Translations under genes and position numbers: made by a program
Shown: positions 8,817 through 17,669 of the stretch, piece after piece
Position numbering within the stretch: position 1 is the stretch's first letter
Layout: each line of letters begins with the position of its first letter
The notes under the pieces: model-generated
Database searches by the model: none
What the model was told of the DNA's origin: nothing
The model's input: only the letters and a program-made list of their open reading frames with translations
NCBI GenBank assembly: GCA_037969585.1
Contig: JBBKXR010000260.1
Coordinates: 1-64,000, forward strand
Source: JBBKXR01 sp037969585
GTDB lineage: Bacteria; Verrucomicrobiota; Verrucomicrobiia; Verrucomicrobiales; DEV007
Length of the DNA stretch: 64,000 bases
Direction of reading: 5' to 3'

Positions 8817-8906
8817 AACAACAGCGATTTGCGATTCGAGATCTGCGTTGGGCGATGGGCGTTGGGCGACGGGCAATTTCGCGAAACTGACACCGGGTTT
8901 CGCCGA

Positions 8907-9776
8907 CTAGCAGTCTTTTTCGATCGGGTTGCCAACCATGTTGCCCCACTCAACCCAGGAGCCGTCGTAGTTGCGCACGGTTTTGTATCCGAGCAGGTAT
9001 TTCAATACGAACCAGGTGTGACTGGAGCGTTCGCCGATGCGGCAATAGGCAACGATGTTGTCGGCGTTGCCGAGGCCAAGACCTTCGGTGTAAATGGCGC
9101 GCAATTCGTCCGCCGTTTTGAAAGTGCCGTCATCGTTGGCTGCGGTCGACCACGGGCAACTCTTTGCGCCGGGGATGTGACCACCGCGCAGCACGCCTTC
9201 CTGAGGGTACTCGGGCATGTGGGTGACTTCGCCTTTGTATTCACCAGGCGAACGCACGTCGACCATCGGCAGGCCGGCTTTGAGGTGTGCCATGGTGTCG
9301 GCGTGGAACGCGCGAATGCCAATGTCGTCGCGGGAAGCGGGTTCGGGGTAGTCCGTCGCTGCCAGATCGGGTACGATTTTGTCGGTCGGACGACCTTCGC
9401 TGACCCACAGGTCGCGACCGCCATCCATGACCTTGGCGTTGGTGTGGCCGAAGAGTTGGAACACCCAGAAGGCGTAGCAGGACCACCAGTTGGATTTGTC
9501 GCCGTAAAATACCACCGTGGTTTCCGGTGTGATGCCGTTGCGCGAGCACAACTCCTTGAAGCCGGCGGTGCCAACGTAGTCACGCACGGTCTGATCGTTC
9601 AAGTCGCGCCGCCAGTCGATGTGAACCGCGCCGGGAACGTGGCCGGTATCGTAGAGCAGGAGGTCTTCGTTACTCTCGACGATACGGATCGAGTCGTCTT
9701 TGAGATGGTCCTCGACCCACTGGGTGCTGACCAGCGCATCAGGATTGGCGTAGGCGGAAAATTTATCGTCGCTCAT
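8907..9776 (-). CDS. Thiosulfate/3-mercaptopyruvate sulfurtransferase (two rhodanese domains)
   Basis: This 289-residue protein has two rhodanese domains. The first (about residues 15-135) contains GHVPGAVHIDWRRDL but no catalytic cysteine. The second (about 155-285) carries the active loop CRIGERS with Cys245. The loop resembles thiosulfate sulfurtransferases of the CysA/SseA type. The enzyme forms a cysteine persulfide and transfers sulfane sulfur to cyanide or thiol acceptors. No signal peptide is visible, so it is cytoplasmic. It lies upstream of sufE on the same strand. Confidence 0.92.
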   Translation of the reverse strand: MSDDKFSAYANPDALVSTQWVEDHLKDDSIRIVESNEDLLLYDTGHVPGAVHIDWRRDLNDQTVRDYVGTAGFKELCSRNGITPETTVVFYGDKSNWWSCYAFWVFQLFGHTNAKVMDGGRDLWVSEGRPTDKIVPDLAATDYPEPASRDDIGIRAFHADTMAHLKAGLPMVDVRSPGEYKGEVTHMPEYPQEGVLRGGHIPGAKSCPWSTAANDDGTFKTADELRAIYTEGLGLGNADNIVAYCRIGERSSHTWFVLKYLLGYKTVRNYDGSWVEWGNMVGNPIEKDC

Positions 9777-9866
9777 GGCAGTAAATAGATTGCAGATTTT
9801 GGGGAAAATGATGGCCTGAAACGTTGGTGGAGGGCCTTATCTAACAGGATAGCAGCAGGACGCCGC

Positions 9867-10604
9867 TCAGTCACCCGACTTTACCGGCACACGGCAGATT
9901 CGGCGGCCGAGGGCTTTTGTCGAAATCCAGCAGCAGAGCAGGCCGTATTTCAGGGCTCGGGAGAAATTGATCGATGAACTGTCTTCCTCGTAAACCGTAG
10001 GACAGCTGATCTCGCAAGTCTGCATGCGATGGTCGACGGCGGCGATGAGCAGTTCGTTGTCGAAGATAAAATCGTCGCTCAGCGAGTGGAAGTCGATGGT
10101 TTCGAGCATTTTGCGCGAGTAGGCGCGAAAGCCGGTGTGGTACTCTGTGTGCCGACGCCCCAGACAAAGGTCCATGTAGTTGGTGATCATCCAGTTGGCC
10201 AGATATTTCCAGATTGGCATGCCGCCGCTGAGCGCACCGCGGCCGGAAATGCGCGACGCCAGACAAAGATCCCAGGTTCCCTGATTGATCATCGACGCCA
10301 TCGAGACGCACAGCACCGGCGAATACTGGTAGTCAGGGTGCAGCAGGATGATGACATCCGCGTCCGCATCGAGCGCATACTGCAGGCACTTTTTGACGTT
10401 GCCACCGTAGTTGCAATTGGTCTCGTTGACGTGCACTTCGATGCCCAGCCGCTTGGCGATCGCCACCGTGTCATCTTGCGAGTTGTCGTCGCTGAGGATG
10501 ACCTGATCAACGTAGTCGTGTGGGATATCGTTGTAGGTCTTTTCGATCGTCTTCGCGGCGTAGTAGCCGGGCATGGTGACGACGATTTTTTTGTTCTGGA
10601 GCAT
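9867..10604 (-). CDS. Family 2 glycosyltransferase (dolichyl-phosphate mannosyltransferase-like)
   Basis: This is a 245-residue GT-A-fold enzyme. It starts KKIVVTMPGYYAAKTIEKTY, carries an aspartate pair in ILSDDNSQDDT and the block YGGNVKKCLQYAL, then LLHPDYQY as the metal and sugar-nucleotide site, and HTGFRAYSRKML. There are no transmembrane segments. It probably transfers a sugar from a nucleotide donor to a lipid or glycan acceptor at the inner face of the membrane. The ATG at 10604 is chosen because the upstream frame extension is proline/arginine-rich noise. It is divergent from the SH3 lipoprotein gene and not linked to the main polysaccharide locus. Confidence 0.85.
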   Translation of the reverse strand: MLQNKKIVVTMPGYYAAKTIEKTYNDIPHDYVDQVILSDDNSQDDTVAIAKRLGIEVHVNETNCNYGGNVKKCLQYALDADADVIILLHPDYQYSPVLCVSMASMINQGTWDLCLASRISGRGALSGGMPIWKYLANWMITNYMDLCLGRRHTEYHTGFRAYSRKMLETIDFHSLSDDFIFDNELLIAAVDHRMQTCEISCPTVYEEDSSSINFSRALKYGLLCCWISTKALGRRICRVPVKSGD

Positions 10605-10726
10605 GACAGGTGGTTCCGAAAAGGGCCGAAATACAGAGTTTCGGGAGGGGTGCAAATCTTGGAGTGCTTTGCCGAAAGCGCAAGGATTCAGTTGCAGGCC
10701 GGGGTGCGAGCCGTCACGCTGTCGAT

Positions 10727-11230
10727 ATGAACCGCCGTGACTTTGAATCGGGAGTATCGGCCGACTCCGATGCGGCACCCCATCCGCAAACTCGTCCCGA
10801 CTTGCTGGGGATGGCGCTGATCGCGGCCCTGGCTCTGGCCATGAGCTTTCTCGGCGGTTGTGAGACCATCAAAGAGCTCGGTGGTGGTGGCGACGATCGT
10901 CCCGCTGAGATTCGCGAGGTGGTGGCATTGCAGACGCCGTTTTACAACAGCTTCCCGGGCAAAAAATCGATCCCGTTCATCTACCTCACCCAGGGCACCG
11001 CGATCGAGTGGCTAAAGCGAAAAGACAATTTTGCCAAAGTGAAATTGGCCAACGGACAGTCCGGCTGGATGCCTGAAGTCAGTCTCGGCCCACCCGTCGG
11101 CGGCTGGCCGGTCGATCCCGCAACTCCCGAGTCCAAGCCGACACGGGATGCAATGCGCGATGTCAGGTCACGGGCGATTCGGACCGGAAAAAAGGATGAA
11201 TCGCTGAATCAGTTTAATATTCCGGATTGA
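10727..11230 (+). CDS. SH3-domain lipoprotein
   Basis: This 167-residue protein has a basic N terminus, a hydrophobic segment (LLGMALIAALALAMSFLGGC) ending in a lipobox LGGC, and then a compact domain (about residues 60-125). That domain has a bacterial SH3 pattern: a glycine-threonine turn, EWLKRKDNFAKVKLANGQSGWM with the conserved Gly-Trp. Bacterial SH3 domains commonly bind peptidoglycan or peptides. The C-terminal tail is charged and probably flexible. It is probably anchored in an envelope membrane. The start at 10727 is preferred because upstream codons overlap the divergent glycosyltransferase promoter. Confidence 0.72.
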   Translation: MNRRDFESGVSADSDAAPHPQTRPDLLGMALIAALALAMSFLGGCETIKELGGGGDDRPAEIREVVALQTPFYNSFPGKKSIPFIYLTQGTAIEWLKRKDNFAKVKLANGQSGWMPEVSLGPPVGGWPVDPATPESKPTRDAMRDVRSRAIRTGKKDESLNQFNIPD

Positions 11231-11233
11231 TGC

Positions 11234-11263
11234 GTGGCAGATCGAACGAGCCACCGATTTTTT
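11234..11263 (+). terminator. Weak candidate terminator after the SH3 lipoprotein gene
   Basis: A 5-bp GTGGC/GCCAC stem with an 11-nt loop is followed three bases later by six T residues. It lies 3 bp after the stop codon between convergent genes. The short stem makes it a weak call. Confidence 0.35.
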
Positions 11264-11309
11264 GATCAGTGCCAAGCGCGAACTGCAGCTAGTCGACGCA
11301 GCTGACTAA

Positions 11310-12101
11310 CTAATTGCCCGCCGCTTCCCGGAACGCTTTCACTCGATCGACATCAACGGCCGCAGCAAGGACTCCCTCTTTCTTCAAGGCCGAGGCGACG
11401 ATCAGACTGTCGGCGACGGTGAGCAGTTCTGCGGCACTGGCTGCTGTGGCGCCGCTGCCGACCAGCAGGGGGGCGTCGGGGCAAGCTTGGCGAATGCGGC
11501 GCAGGTCGTCGAGCGAGGTGGCTTGGCCGGTGCCTACTCCGCTGGCGATGAGAGCGTCGGCTTTGCCTCGTTGCCAAGTGTCGCGGGCGGCATGTTCGAG
11601 CGGGATGTCACCGAGCGGGGCGGCGTGTTTGACCAGCACGTCGGCAAAAATTTTCACATCGGGGCAGAGCGTGGCGCGTTTGCGAACGGTAGTGTAGGCA
11701 TCGCCTTCGATGAGGCCCTGATCGGTGACCATCGCACCGCAGTGGACATTGACGCGAATGAAACTGCCGTCGCAGGCGGCGCACAGACCTAGCGCCGCAT
11801 CGGCGTCGTTGCGCAGAACGTTGAAGCCCACCGGAAGTTTGCCGTCGACGCCGGCGCGGACGGAATCGGCGGCACGGGCCATGGCAGCTACGGTCTCCGG
11901 GGCGACCTGAGTTTTGGTGAAAGGGATGTCGCCGAAGTTCTCTATGAATACGGCATCGAAGCCACCGTCGAGAAAAGCAGCGGCGTCGACGGCGGCGAGA
12001 TCACAGACTTCGGCCATCGACGACGACCCGAGCCAGCCGGGTGAGCCGGGCAGGGGGCGCAGATGAATGACGCCGATCAGGCGCGGGATCGCTGCACTCA
12101 T
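11310..12101 (-). CDS. BtpA/SgcQ-family TIM-barrel protein
   Basis: This 263-residue protein shows the family markers GVIHLRPLPGSP at the start, FIENFGDIPF, GFNVLRNDA, FIRVNVHCGAMVTDQG, FADVLVKHA, LIASGVGTG and LLVGSGATAASA. The fold is a TIM barrel. The cyanobacterial namesake supports photosystem I assembly, while SgcQ-like members elsewhere have no proven reaction. It is probably cytoplasmic. Its ATG overlaps the stop of the upstream coiled-coil gene by 4 bp (ATGA), so the two are likely translationally coupled. No photosynthesis genes are present, so the cyanobacterial role cannot be transferred. Confidence 0.9.
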   Translation of the reverse strand: MSAAIPRLIGVIHLRPLPGSPGWLGSSSMAEVCDLAAVDAAAFLDGGFDAVFIENFGDIPFTKTQVAPETVAAMARAADSVRAGVDGKLPVGFNVLRNDADAALGLCAACDGSFIRVNVHCGAMVTDQGLIEGDAYTTVRKRATLCPDVKIFADVLVKHAAPLGDIPLEHAARDTWQRGKADALIASGVGTGQATSLDDLRRIRQACPDAPLLVGSGATAASAAELLTVADSLIVASALKKEGVLAAAVDVDRVKAFREAAGN

Positions 12102-15100
12102 CCGGCCAGAGGTCGCGGTGCGGCGCCGAGAAATGTTTCGCCGTCGAGCCCGGTCGGGCGGTCGCGGAACACGGTGATCTGAAACACCGTGTCGGCATCG
12201 ATGCATTCGCCGGCCCATGCGGCGCACTGGCGTCCGCCGAGGTCGGAGCGATTGCCGTGGCCGAAGCCCCATCCGCCGTAGGTGAATTTCGTTTCGACTT
12301 CGTTAGCGACCCGTTCGTCGAACACGCCGAGATGGCGAGCACCGTAGTATTCGCGGTTGCCGGCGTGGAAACCGAAGGGACGGATTTCATCGCTGTGTCT
12401 GCCGAGAAGTTCGTCCCGAGTCGCCTGCAGCAATACCGATTCGCCAGTGTCGAGTCGCTGCACGCGGACGAATCCGACAGTTACGGTGAGGTCGCTCAGC
12501 GCCAGTGCGCGACTGCGGGCGCCTTGATAGGTGGTGCGATTCCAGAGGCTTGGATCGTTGCTGCAAAAAATGATCTGTTCCTCATTGGCGATCGATTGCG
12601 AGGCAGCCGACGAGCCTTGTTCGCCGCTGCCGGTGATCGGTCGAGTGCCAGCGGTGATCTCGAAGGCGGTGCCGTCATCAATGGCCTCGCCGGCCCAGCC
12701 GCAGGCCTGACCGCTGCCGCGTTGCGAGGAGTGGCCGAAGCCCCATCCGCCGGCTCCGAGGCGGACTTCGACATCGCGCGGTAGGGATTTGTCGAACAGG
12801 CCGAGATGGGCACCGCCGAAGTAGCGCTCGCCGGAACCTGACCAGCCGCCGTCGCCAGAATAAGCCGCGGCACCGCTGAGCAGTTCGCGGCGAGTGATCG
12901 GTGCGACCACCGAATCGCCGGTATCAAGGCGGCGTAGACGCAGGTAGGCAATGTCGTTCGGCAACTGCGCTAAATCGCTGCTTTGCCAGCGGCGCGGGTC
13001 GTCTCCGCGGAAGATTAAGGTCTCAGGAACGCCAGCTGCGATCTTGTCGCCTGAAGTGATGCCGCCGAGTTTGGCTGAGGTAGCTTCGGGCTCGCGTTCG
13101 GATTCAGCGGGCTCGGCTGCTACCACAACAGGTGGCAATGTCCGTGGCTTTTTCTTTTGGGCGACGGCCGAGAGCAAATCTTCGGACGCTGCTTCGAAGC
13201 GCTTGAGGTCGTCCCGCTCGGCGACCGTGCCGCTTTGCTTGGTCAGCGAAGCAGGGGGTGCTTTGGCGGTCGAAGTGTCTTGACGAACCAGCGATTTTTC
13301 GAAGGCGGCACGCAGCGCGCTGAGATCGTTGCCGGCCTCGTCTCGGTCGTCGTTGTCATGCCCGTGCCCGCCACCGTTGCTGAGCAAGGCGACCGTTGCG
13401 CGCTGACCGTTGGAGATGGCAACGCTCCGCTGGCGAGTGCTTGTACGCACGAAAGCATCTTTCAGTTCGCTCAGCGTAGCCTGCGCTTCGCGAAAATTTC
13501 CGGCGGCGGATTCGACGTCGCTAAGGCTTTCGGTCTCCTGATCCGCATCCGACGAAAGGCCGACCAGTCGACGTCCGAAATCACCGGGCCGCAACGCGCG
13601 GATGAATCCCGGCGCCACCGCTGTGATGGCGGTCTGCGTTCGTGGCGATGCGACAACTGGCGCGTGCTTGCGGTCGGCTTCCAACTTTTTGCAGCGCTGC
13701 TGCAGGGTGATCAGTTCGCGTTCCCGGCGGGCGAGTTTCTCGCGAGTTTTGCTCAACTCGGCGGTGTCTACGGGCGATGATGAGACACTGCGTTTTTTCG
13801 TTTTTGGAGCGCTGGCCCATTCGACCGATCCCGAGTGCTTGGCGGCGCGGATTGTGGCGAATGCCGTGGCAGTTTTGTCGAGTTGTTCGCTCAGCAGGGA
13901 AGGTGTGGCGCTGACTGGGTAGTTGCCGACGCGACCGCTTTCTGCGACGGCGCGCAGATTGTCAAGGCGGTTGCCGACTTCGCTGAGTTTGCGCCACGAA
14001 CGGCTCAGCATCATGGTAATGCCCATGTCGTCAATGCTTTCGCAATCGCCAAATCGTTGCACGGCGCTGCGCAATCCGGACGGTGCTTCAGTGGCCACCC
14101 AGTGGCAGCGCTCGAGGCCTTCGTCGGCGTCTTCGATGGCGCGTGCGTCGAGTCCGGCGAGGTTGGTGCGCACGGCACCGAGACGGTCTTCGGCTTCGCT
14201 CAGGCAGTCTCCGAAAGCTTGTTCGAAGTTGTTGGCGGCGACGCCTTCCGCCTCCGCATCGGCGATCTTGCTCAGTTCGATCAGACCGGCTTCGGCCGCT
14301 TCGATGGCGCTGGCTGCTTCGCGCAGGTGGTCGTGGTCGGGTGCGATGTGCTTGCGCAGTTCATCGACGCGCTTCATGCAACCGGCGAGGTGCTGGTGAT
14401 AGACGCGCATCTGCTCGTCGACTTCAGTGACGCGATGAAGCAGGCGTCGCCGGGCCTCACCGCTGCGGCGACCGGAAGGCGCTTTGGCGCTTTGATCGAG
14501 GTGATGGCGAAAGCCGGTGGTTTCCTCTGTGGTCGCCCAGAGTCGCTGCTCGGCCGCTTTCAGGCGACGCTGCAGGCTATCGAGCTGATCGCCGGAAGCA
14601 CCCAGCCATTGGCGGCCACTGCGTGCCGATTCGGCGAGTTGGATCAGCGCTGCGCGGGCGGAGGCGACACTGCGCTGACGTGGCGAAAGCTGATCGGCGA
14701 GAGCTTTGTCGACCGCGCCGGTGAGGGCGGAGATGCGTTGACTTTGCTCGTCAAGATGAGTGCTGAGCGTCCTCGCCCGGGCGCGGGAGGCTTCGGCTTC
14801 TGAACGATGCCTTTCGGCGCTGGCGGTGGCCTGAGCGAGGTCAGTGCTCATCTGGCGGCGCTCCGCTGCCGCCTCGCGGCCAGTGCCCATGCCGGCGGTT
14901 CCAGCGTGAAAATCTGCGGCAGCGTGGTGCTGGGTTTGCCGCGTGGCGATGCTGCTGATACTGGATTGTTCATTGCCAATTGCGTCCGGCTTATCGTCGG
15001 ACGAATGGCGATTGGCGTCGCTGCCCGGGCTAGAAGATTGGGGGCGCCACAACACGCCGCCAAGGAGCAGGCCCAATAGGAATACGATACCGATCGACAG

Positions 15101-15223
15101 CCAGACTTCAGTCGCCGGCAGCGCTGCCAATAGCTCAGGCAAGCGAATGAAAAAGGAATCGGACAAGGTAAGGGTCAGAACGGTAGAGATTTCCGTCGGA
15201 TCTGTGGGCAGGTGGGCGATCAT
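12098..15223 (-). CDS. Large coiled-coil membrane protein with duplicated C-terminal GGWGFGH domain
   Basis: The protein is 1041 residues from the ATG at 15223. One transmembrane segment (about residues 40-59, VWLSIGIVFLLGLLLGGVLW) is followed by some 650 residues of Ala/Glu/Arg-rich helices with heptad character and low-complexity linkers. The C-terminal third has two homologous domains, at about residues 735-858 and 884-1019. Both contain RLDTGxSV, (R/D)ELL, GxxHLGxFD, GGWGFGH and WAGExID in the same order. I do not recognise this domain. The layout suggests a membrane-anchored structural or scaffold protein; the side of the membrane is not certain. It is coupled to the BtpA-like gene by a 4-bp overlap. 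Confidence 0.75.
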   Translation of the reverse strand: MIAHLPTDPTEISTVLTLTLSDSFFIRLPELLAALPATEVWLSIGIVFLLGLLLGGVLWRPQSSSPGSDANRHSSDDKPDAIGNEQSSISSIATRQTQHHAAADFHAGTAGMGTGREAAAERRQMSTDLAQATASAERHRSEAEASRARARTLSTHLDEQSQRISALTGAVDKALADQLSPRQRSVASARAALIQLAESARSGRQWLGASGDQLDSLQRRLKAAEQRLWATTEETTGFRHHLDQSAKAPSGRRSGEARRRLLHRVTEVDEQMRVYHQHLAGCMKRVDELRKHIAPDHDHLREAASAIEAAEAGLIELSKIADAEAEGVAANNFEQAFGDCLSEAEDRLGAVRTNLAGLDARAIEDADEGLERCHWVATEAPSGLRSAVQRFGDCESIDDMGITMMLSRSWRKLSEVGNRLDNLRAVAESGRVGNYPVSATPSLLSEQLDKTATAFATIRAAKHSGSVEWASAPKTKKRSVSSSPVDTAELSKTREKLARRERELITLQQRCKKLEADRKHAPVVASPRTQTAITAVAPGFIRALRPGDFGRRLVGLSSDADQETESLSDVESAAGNFREAQATLSELKDAFVRTSTRQRSVAISNGQRATVALLSNGGGHGHDNDDRDEAGNDLSALRAAFEKSLVRQDTSTAKAPPASLTKQSGTVAERDDLKRFEAASEDLLSAVAQKKKPRTLPPVVVAAEPAESEREPEATSAKLGGITSGDKIAAGVPETLIFRGDDPRRWQSSDLAQLPNDIAYLRLRRLDTGDSVVAPITRRELLSGAAAYSGDGGWSGSGERYFGGAHLGLFDKSLPRDVEVRLGAGGWGFGHSSQRGSGQACGWAGEAIDDGTAFEITAGTRPITGSGEQGSSAASQSIANEEQIIFCSNDPSLWNRTTYQGARSRALALSDLTVTVGFVRVQRLDTGESVLLQATRDELLGRHSDEIRPFGFHAGNREYYGARHLGVFDERVANEVETKFTYGGWGFGHGNRSDLGGRQCAAWAGECIDADTVFQITVFRDRPTGLDGETFLGAAPRPLAG

Positions 15224-15566
15224 CGGGGCTTCGGAGTATTCCTTTTTCCACGCCCTTTGGCAATAGCGTAGCGCCCGAATCGGCGGTGTTTCGTGTTGCT
15301 TGAAATCCAAGCGAGGTAAGGGTAATACCAGCCGAATGAATTTTCTGATAGAATGGATTATTAAAAAAAGGGAGAGTTTGGCGCTACGCGCATCTGTCGT
15401 TCATACTGGCCGCGTCTTCCCAACCACGGCCTCTCTCGTTATTCGCTGTGCTCGCACAACTCATTGCTGGCGCCTTTTGGTTGAAAACAATCGGCTCAGT
15501 CATTTTACCAACTAATTCCTCCGGATGGTATAAGCCGCACCGGGCTCGCCCGCCCGCCGAAAATCG
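15224..15566. other. Divergent intergenic region with a spaced inverted repeat
   Basis: This 343-bp region lies between two divergent genes for membrane proteins. It is AT-rich in the middle (15330-15370). A perfect 10-bp inverted repeat, GCGTAGCGCC at 15266-15275 and GGCGCTACGC at 15380-15389, brackets that AT-rich core. This geometry could mark paired operator half-sites or could be chance. No convincing small gene is visible. Confidence 0.45.
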
Positions 15567-16802
15567 ATGGACGCTCTCCGCCAGAAATATCGCCAGTGGC
15601 GCAGTCAGTCGCGCGACACGCGCTTTCTGGTTCGCGGTTCCATCACAATCCTGCTGGTGTTTGGCGTGATTGGGCTGGTGGTCCGGGGACTGGTGGTGGC
15701 GACCGGCCATGACTCGTCGACGATGGCCGAGGCGATCTCCGCTCAAGAGCCGGATTTGGATCGCCCGGGCAGTGGCGACGGCGACGGTGATGGCGACGCA
15801 GATAGCGATGGTGAAGAGAATTCGCCGCTCGCCTTGCCCGAAGACTTCGAGGACCGTAGCGCGCTTTACCAGGCGATCGCCAAACGTGAAAAGGCGACGG
15901 CCGAGCGCGACTGGGTGGCGATTTTCCGCTGGCAGGCGTGGGTGGACGTGCTGTCGATGAAGTCTCCGATGTTCCTTATCAGCCTTCTGGCAGGAGCCGT
16001 ATGGGGCATTATCATTGCGCAGTTTGCGGGATTTTCTCGAAGGCAACTGCTGCTCTACGCACTCGCACTGGTGCTTGGCCTATTCAGTGGTGTAATCACG
16101 ATCGTCGCACTGATTTTTCAGGAGATGCGTGGTATCACCGAGGCGGGAACTCTGCTCGATCAACTGATCTTTTGGATAGCCGGCGTCGGTTTTCGCGAGG
16201 AACTGGCGAAGTTATTGTGCTTCGCCCCATTGCTTCTTTTTCTACGTAAAGGTGAGGCCATCGATGCGCTGATATTCGGCGGTATGGTCGGACTTGGTTT
16301 TGCGATTCAGGAAAATATCAATTATTTCAACGAGGCCGGTCCAACCAATGCGTTGGGTCGGATGATGACGGCGAATTTTTGGCATCTCGGCTCGACCGCG
16401 ATTGCCGCGCGGGCGCTGTTCCGGCTGGTCAAATGGCCGCGTAAATGTTGGGAGGAGTTTCTGGGCACCTTCCTCGGCGTGGTCGTGGCGCATGGATTGT
16501 ATGATGCTTTTTTGAGCATTGATGGTTTTGGCGAATACGCAGGGCTGCTTTCTTTGGTGGTAATCGCCGGAATTGCTTATTACTTCTGCACGCTGGCAGG
16601 AGCAGGTGGTCGTTTACGGCCGGGTCGATCATTCTCTCCGGTGGCCGTGCTGGTGTTTGGTTTGGCCGTGCTCACCGGAGGTGTTTACGTGTTTCTGTGT
16701 TTTTACGTTCCCCCCGGCATGGCGGCGGTGCTCTGCGGTGAATCACTGATCGGAGTTTTCGTGTTTGCGGCGATTTTCATCAATCGCCTGCACGAATATT
16801 GA
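15567..16802 (+). CDS. PrsW-family intramembrane metalloprotease
   Basis: This 411-residue polytopic protein carries the PrsW/Rce1-type motifs in order: FREELAKLL (Glu211-Glu212), AIQENINYF (Glu249-Asn250), HLGSTA (His273) and HGLYDAF (His309). These form the metal site of the superfamily. About eight to nine hydrophobic segments are visible. Between the first one (residues 25-45) and the core is an acidic loop with alternating Gly-Asp (residues 70-84). Family members such as Bacillus PrsW cleave anti-sigma factors within the membrane; the target here is unknown. The start ATG at 15567 gives a short basic N terminus. A perfect palindrome lies 12 bp after the stop. Confidence 0.85.
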   Translation: MDALRQKYRQWRSQSRDTRFLVRGSITILLVFGVIGLVVRGLVVATGHDSSTMAEAISAQEPDLDRPGSGDGDGDGDADSDGEENSPLALPEDFEDRSALYQAIAKREKATAERDWVAIFRWQAWVDVLSMKSPMFLISLLAGAVWGIIIAQFAGFSRRQLLLYALALVLGLFSGVITIVALIFQEMRGITEAGTLLDQLIFWIAGVGFREELAKLLCFAPLLLFLRKGEAIDALIFGGMVGLGFAIQENINYFNEAGPTNALGRMMTANFWHLGSTAIAARALFRLVKWPRKCWEEFLGTFLGVVVAHGLYDAFLSIDGFGEYAGLLSLVVIAGIAYYFCTLAGAGGRLRPGRSFSPVAVLVFGLAVLTGGVYVFLCFYVPPGMAAVLCGESLIGVFVFAAIFINRLHEY

Positions 16803-16814
16803 CCCAGATGATGT

Positions 16815-16832
16815 CGATCGCTGCAGCGATCG
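16815..16832. promoter_or_regulatory. 18-bp perfect palindrome
   Basis: CGATCGCTGCAGCGATCG is fully self-complementary and lies between the PrsW gene and the next plus-strand gene, 66 bp before the latter's start. In RNA it would form a 7-bp stem with a TGCA loop, but there is no T-run, so it is not a standard terminator. It could be a dimeric protein-binding site. Confidence 0.45.
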
Positions 16833-16898
16833 CACGGCTTCGCCACTACAAAATGAGATGAATTTTCCCATTCGTCATTAGCGCCTCAGGCGGGTAAG

Positions 16899-17669
16899 AT
16901 GTTTGTCATGGAAGACCAACCCCCGACCCTCACTCCGGAGGTCTCGAGCCAGGAGCCGGTTTCGCAAGCTCAAGCGGTTGCGCCACGGGCGAAGGCCAGC
17001 AAGGCGACCATCGTGCTGTGCATTCTAGCGGGCTTGATCTTGCTGCTGCTGCTCAGCGTTGGCATTTACTACTGGTATAATTTCCACGGAAGCATCAAGC
17101 CGACCGAGTTGTCGCAACCAGAGCAGGTGGTGTTGAGCGAAAAGCTGGAAGTAGTTACGGGTGAACCGGTTGAGATTCATCCCGATGGAATCGAATCGTC
17201 GGGGGTGATCACGACCCACGACGGGCAGTTGATCGAGGTCGACGACGATAAAATTTACGCTGAGGACCGGCGCACGCTGATCCTGACGGAGCGCGAGATC
17301 AACGGTTTCCTGCATCACAACACGGATCTCGCGGAGCGCATCCACGTTGTGCTCGGCACGGACACGATCACGGCGAAGACGATCACGCATTTTCCGCCGG
17401 AGACGCCGATGGTTGGCGGCAAGACGCTACGGGTGAACTTTACTCTGGGGGCTTATCTTGATGCCAATGGCGAGTTTGCCTTGGAAGTTCGGGACGTGAG
17501 CGCCGGAGGTGTGCCGCTTCCGAACGCCTGGCTGGGTGACATCAAAAACAAAAATCTCATCGATTTGGGAGACAATCCCGGAGGAAGCGGTATCCTGCAA
17601 AAAATTGCCGAGGGCATCGCTGACTTTAAGGTCGAGAATGGCCAAATCCGCATACGACTTAACGAATGA
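16899..17669 (+). CDS. Single-span membrane protein resembling the YpmS (DUF2140) layout
   Basis: This 256-residue protein has a Pro/Glu-rich N terminus, one strong transmembrane segment (about residues 37-58, LCILAGLILLLLLSVGIYYW) and an extracytoplasmic domain. That domain contains LTEREINGFLHH, then beta-rich strands and a C-terminal GQIRIRLNE. The order (an LTERELN-like helix, a lipid-transfer-like beta sheet, a closing NGQIRIRL strand) resembles YpmS/LmeA-type proteins, but similarity is by layout only. A second ATG at 16908 is possible. Its stop overlaps the start of the next gene by 4 bp (ATGA). Function unknown. Confidence 0.7.
   Translation: MFVMEDQPPTLTPEVSSQEPVSQAQAVAPRAKASKATIVLCILAGLILLLLLSVGIYYWYNFHGSIKPTELSQPEQVVLSEKLEVVTGEPVEIHPDGIESSGVITTHDGQLIEVDDDKIYAEDRRTLILTEREINGFLHHNTDLAERIHVVLGTDTITAKTITHFPPETPMVGGKTLRVNFTLGAYLDANGEFALEVRDVSAGGVPLPNAWLGDIKNKNLIDLGDNPGGSGILQKIAEGIADFKVENGQIRIRLNE

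Noticed and set aside
8817..8876. 20-residue N-terminal extension of SufE
   Set aside because: The residues are proline- and glutamine-rich and not part of the family; the ATG at 8816 gives the expected start.
15300..15515. 71-codon plus-strand frame in the divergent gap before the PrsW-like gene
   Set aside because: No signal, domain or start context, and it overlaps the spaced inverted repeat and promoter region.
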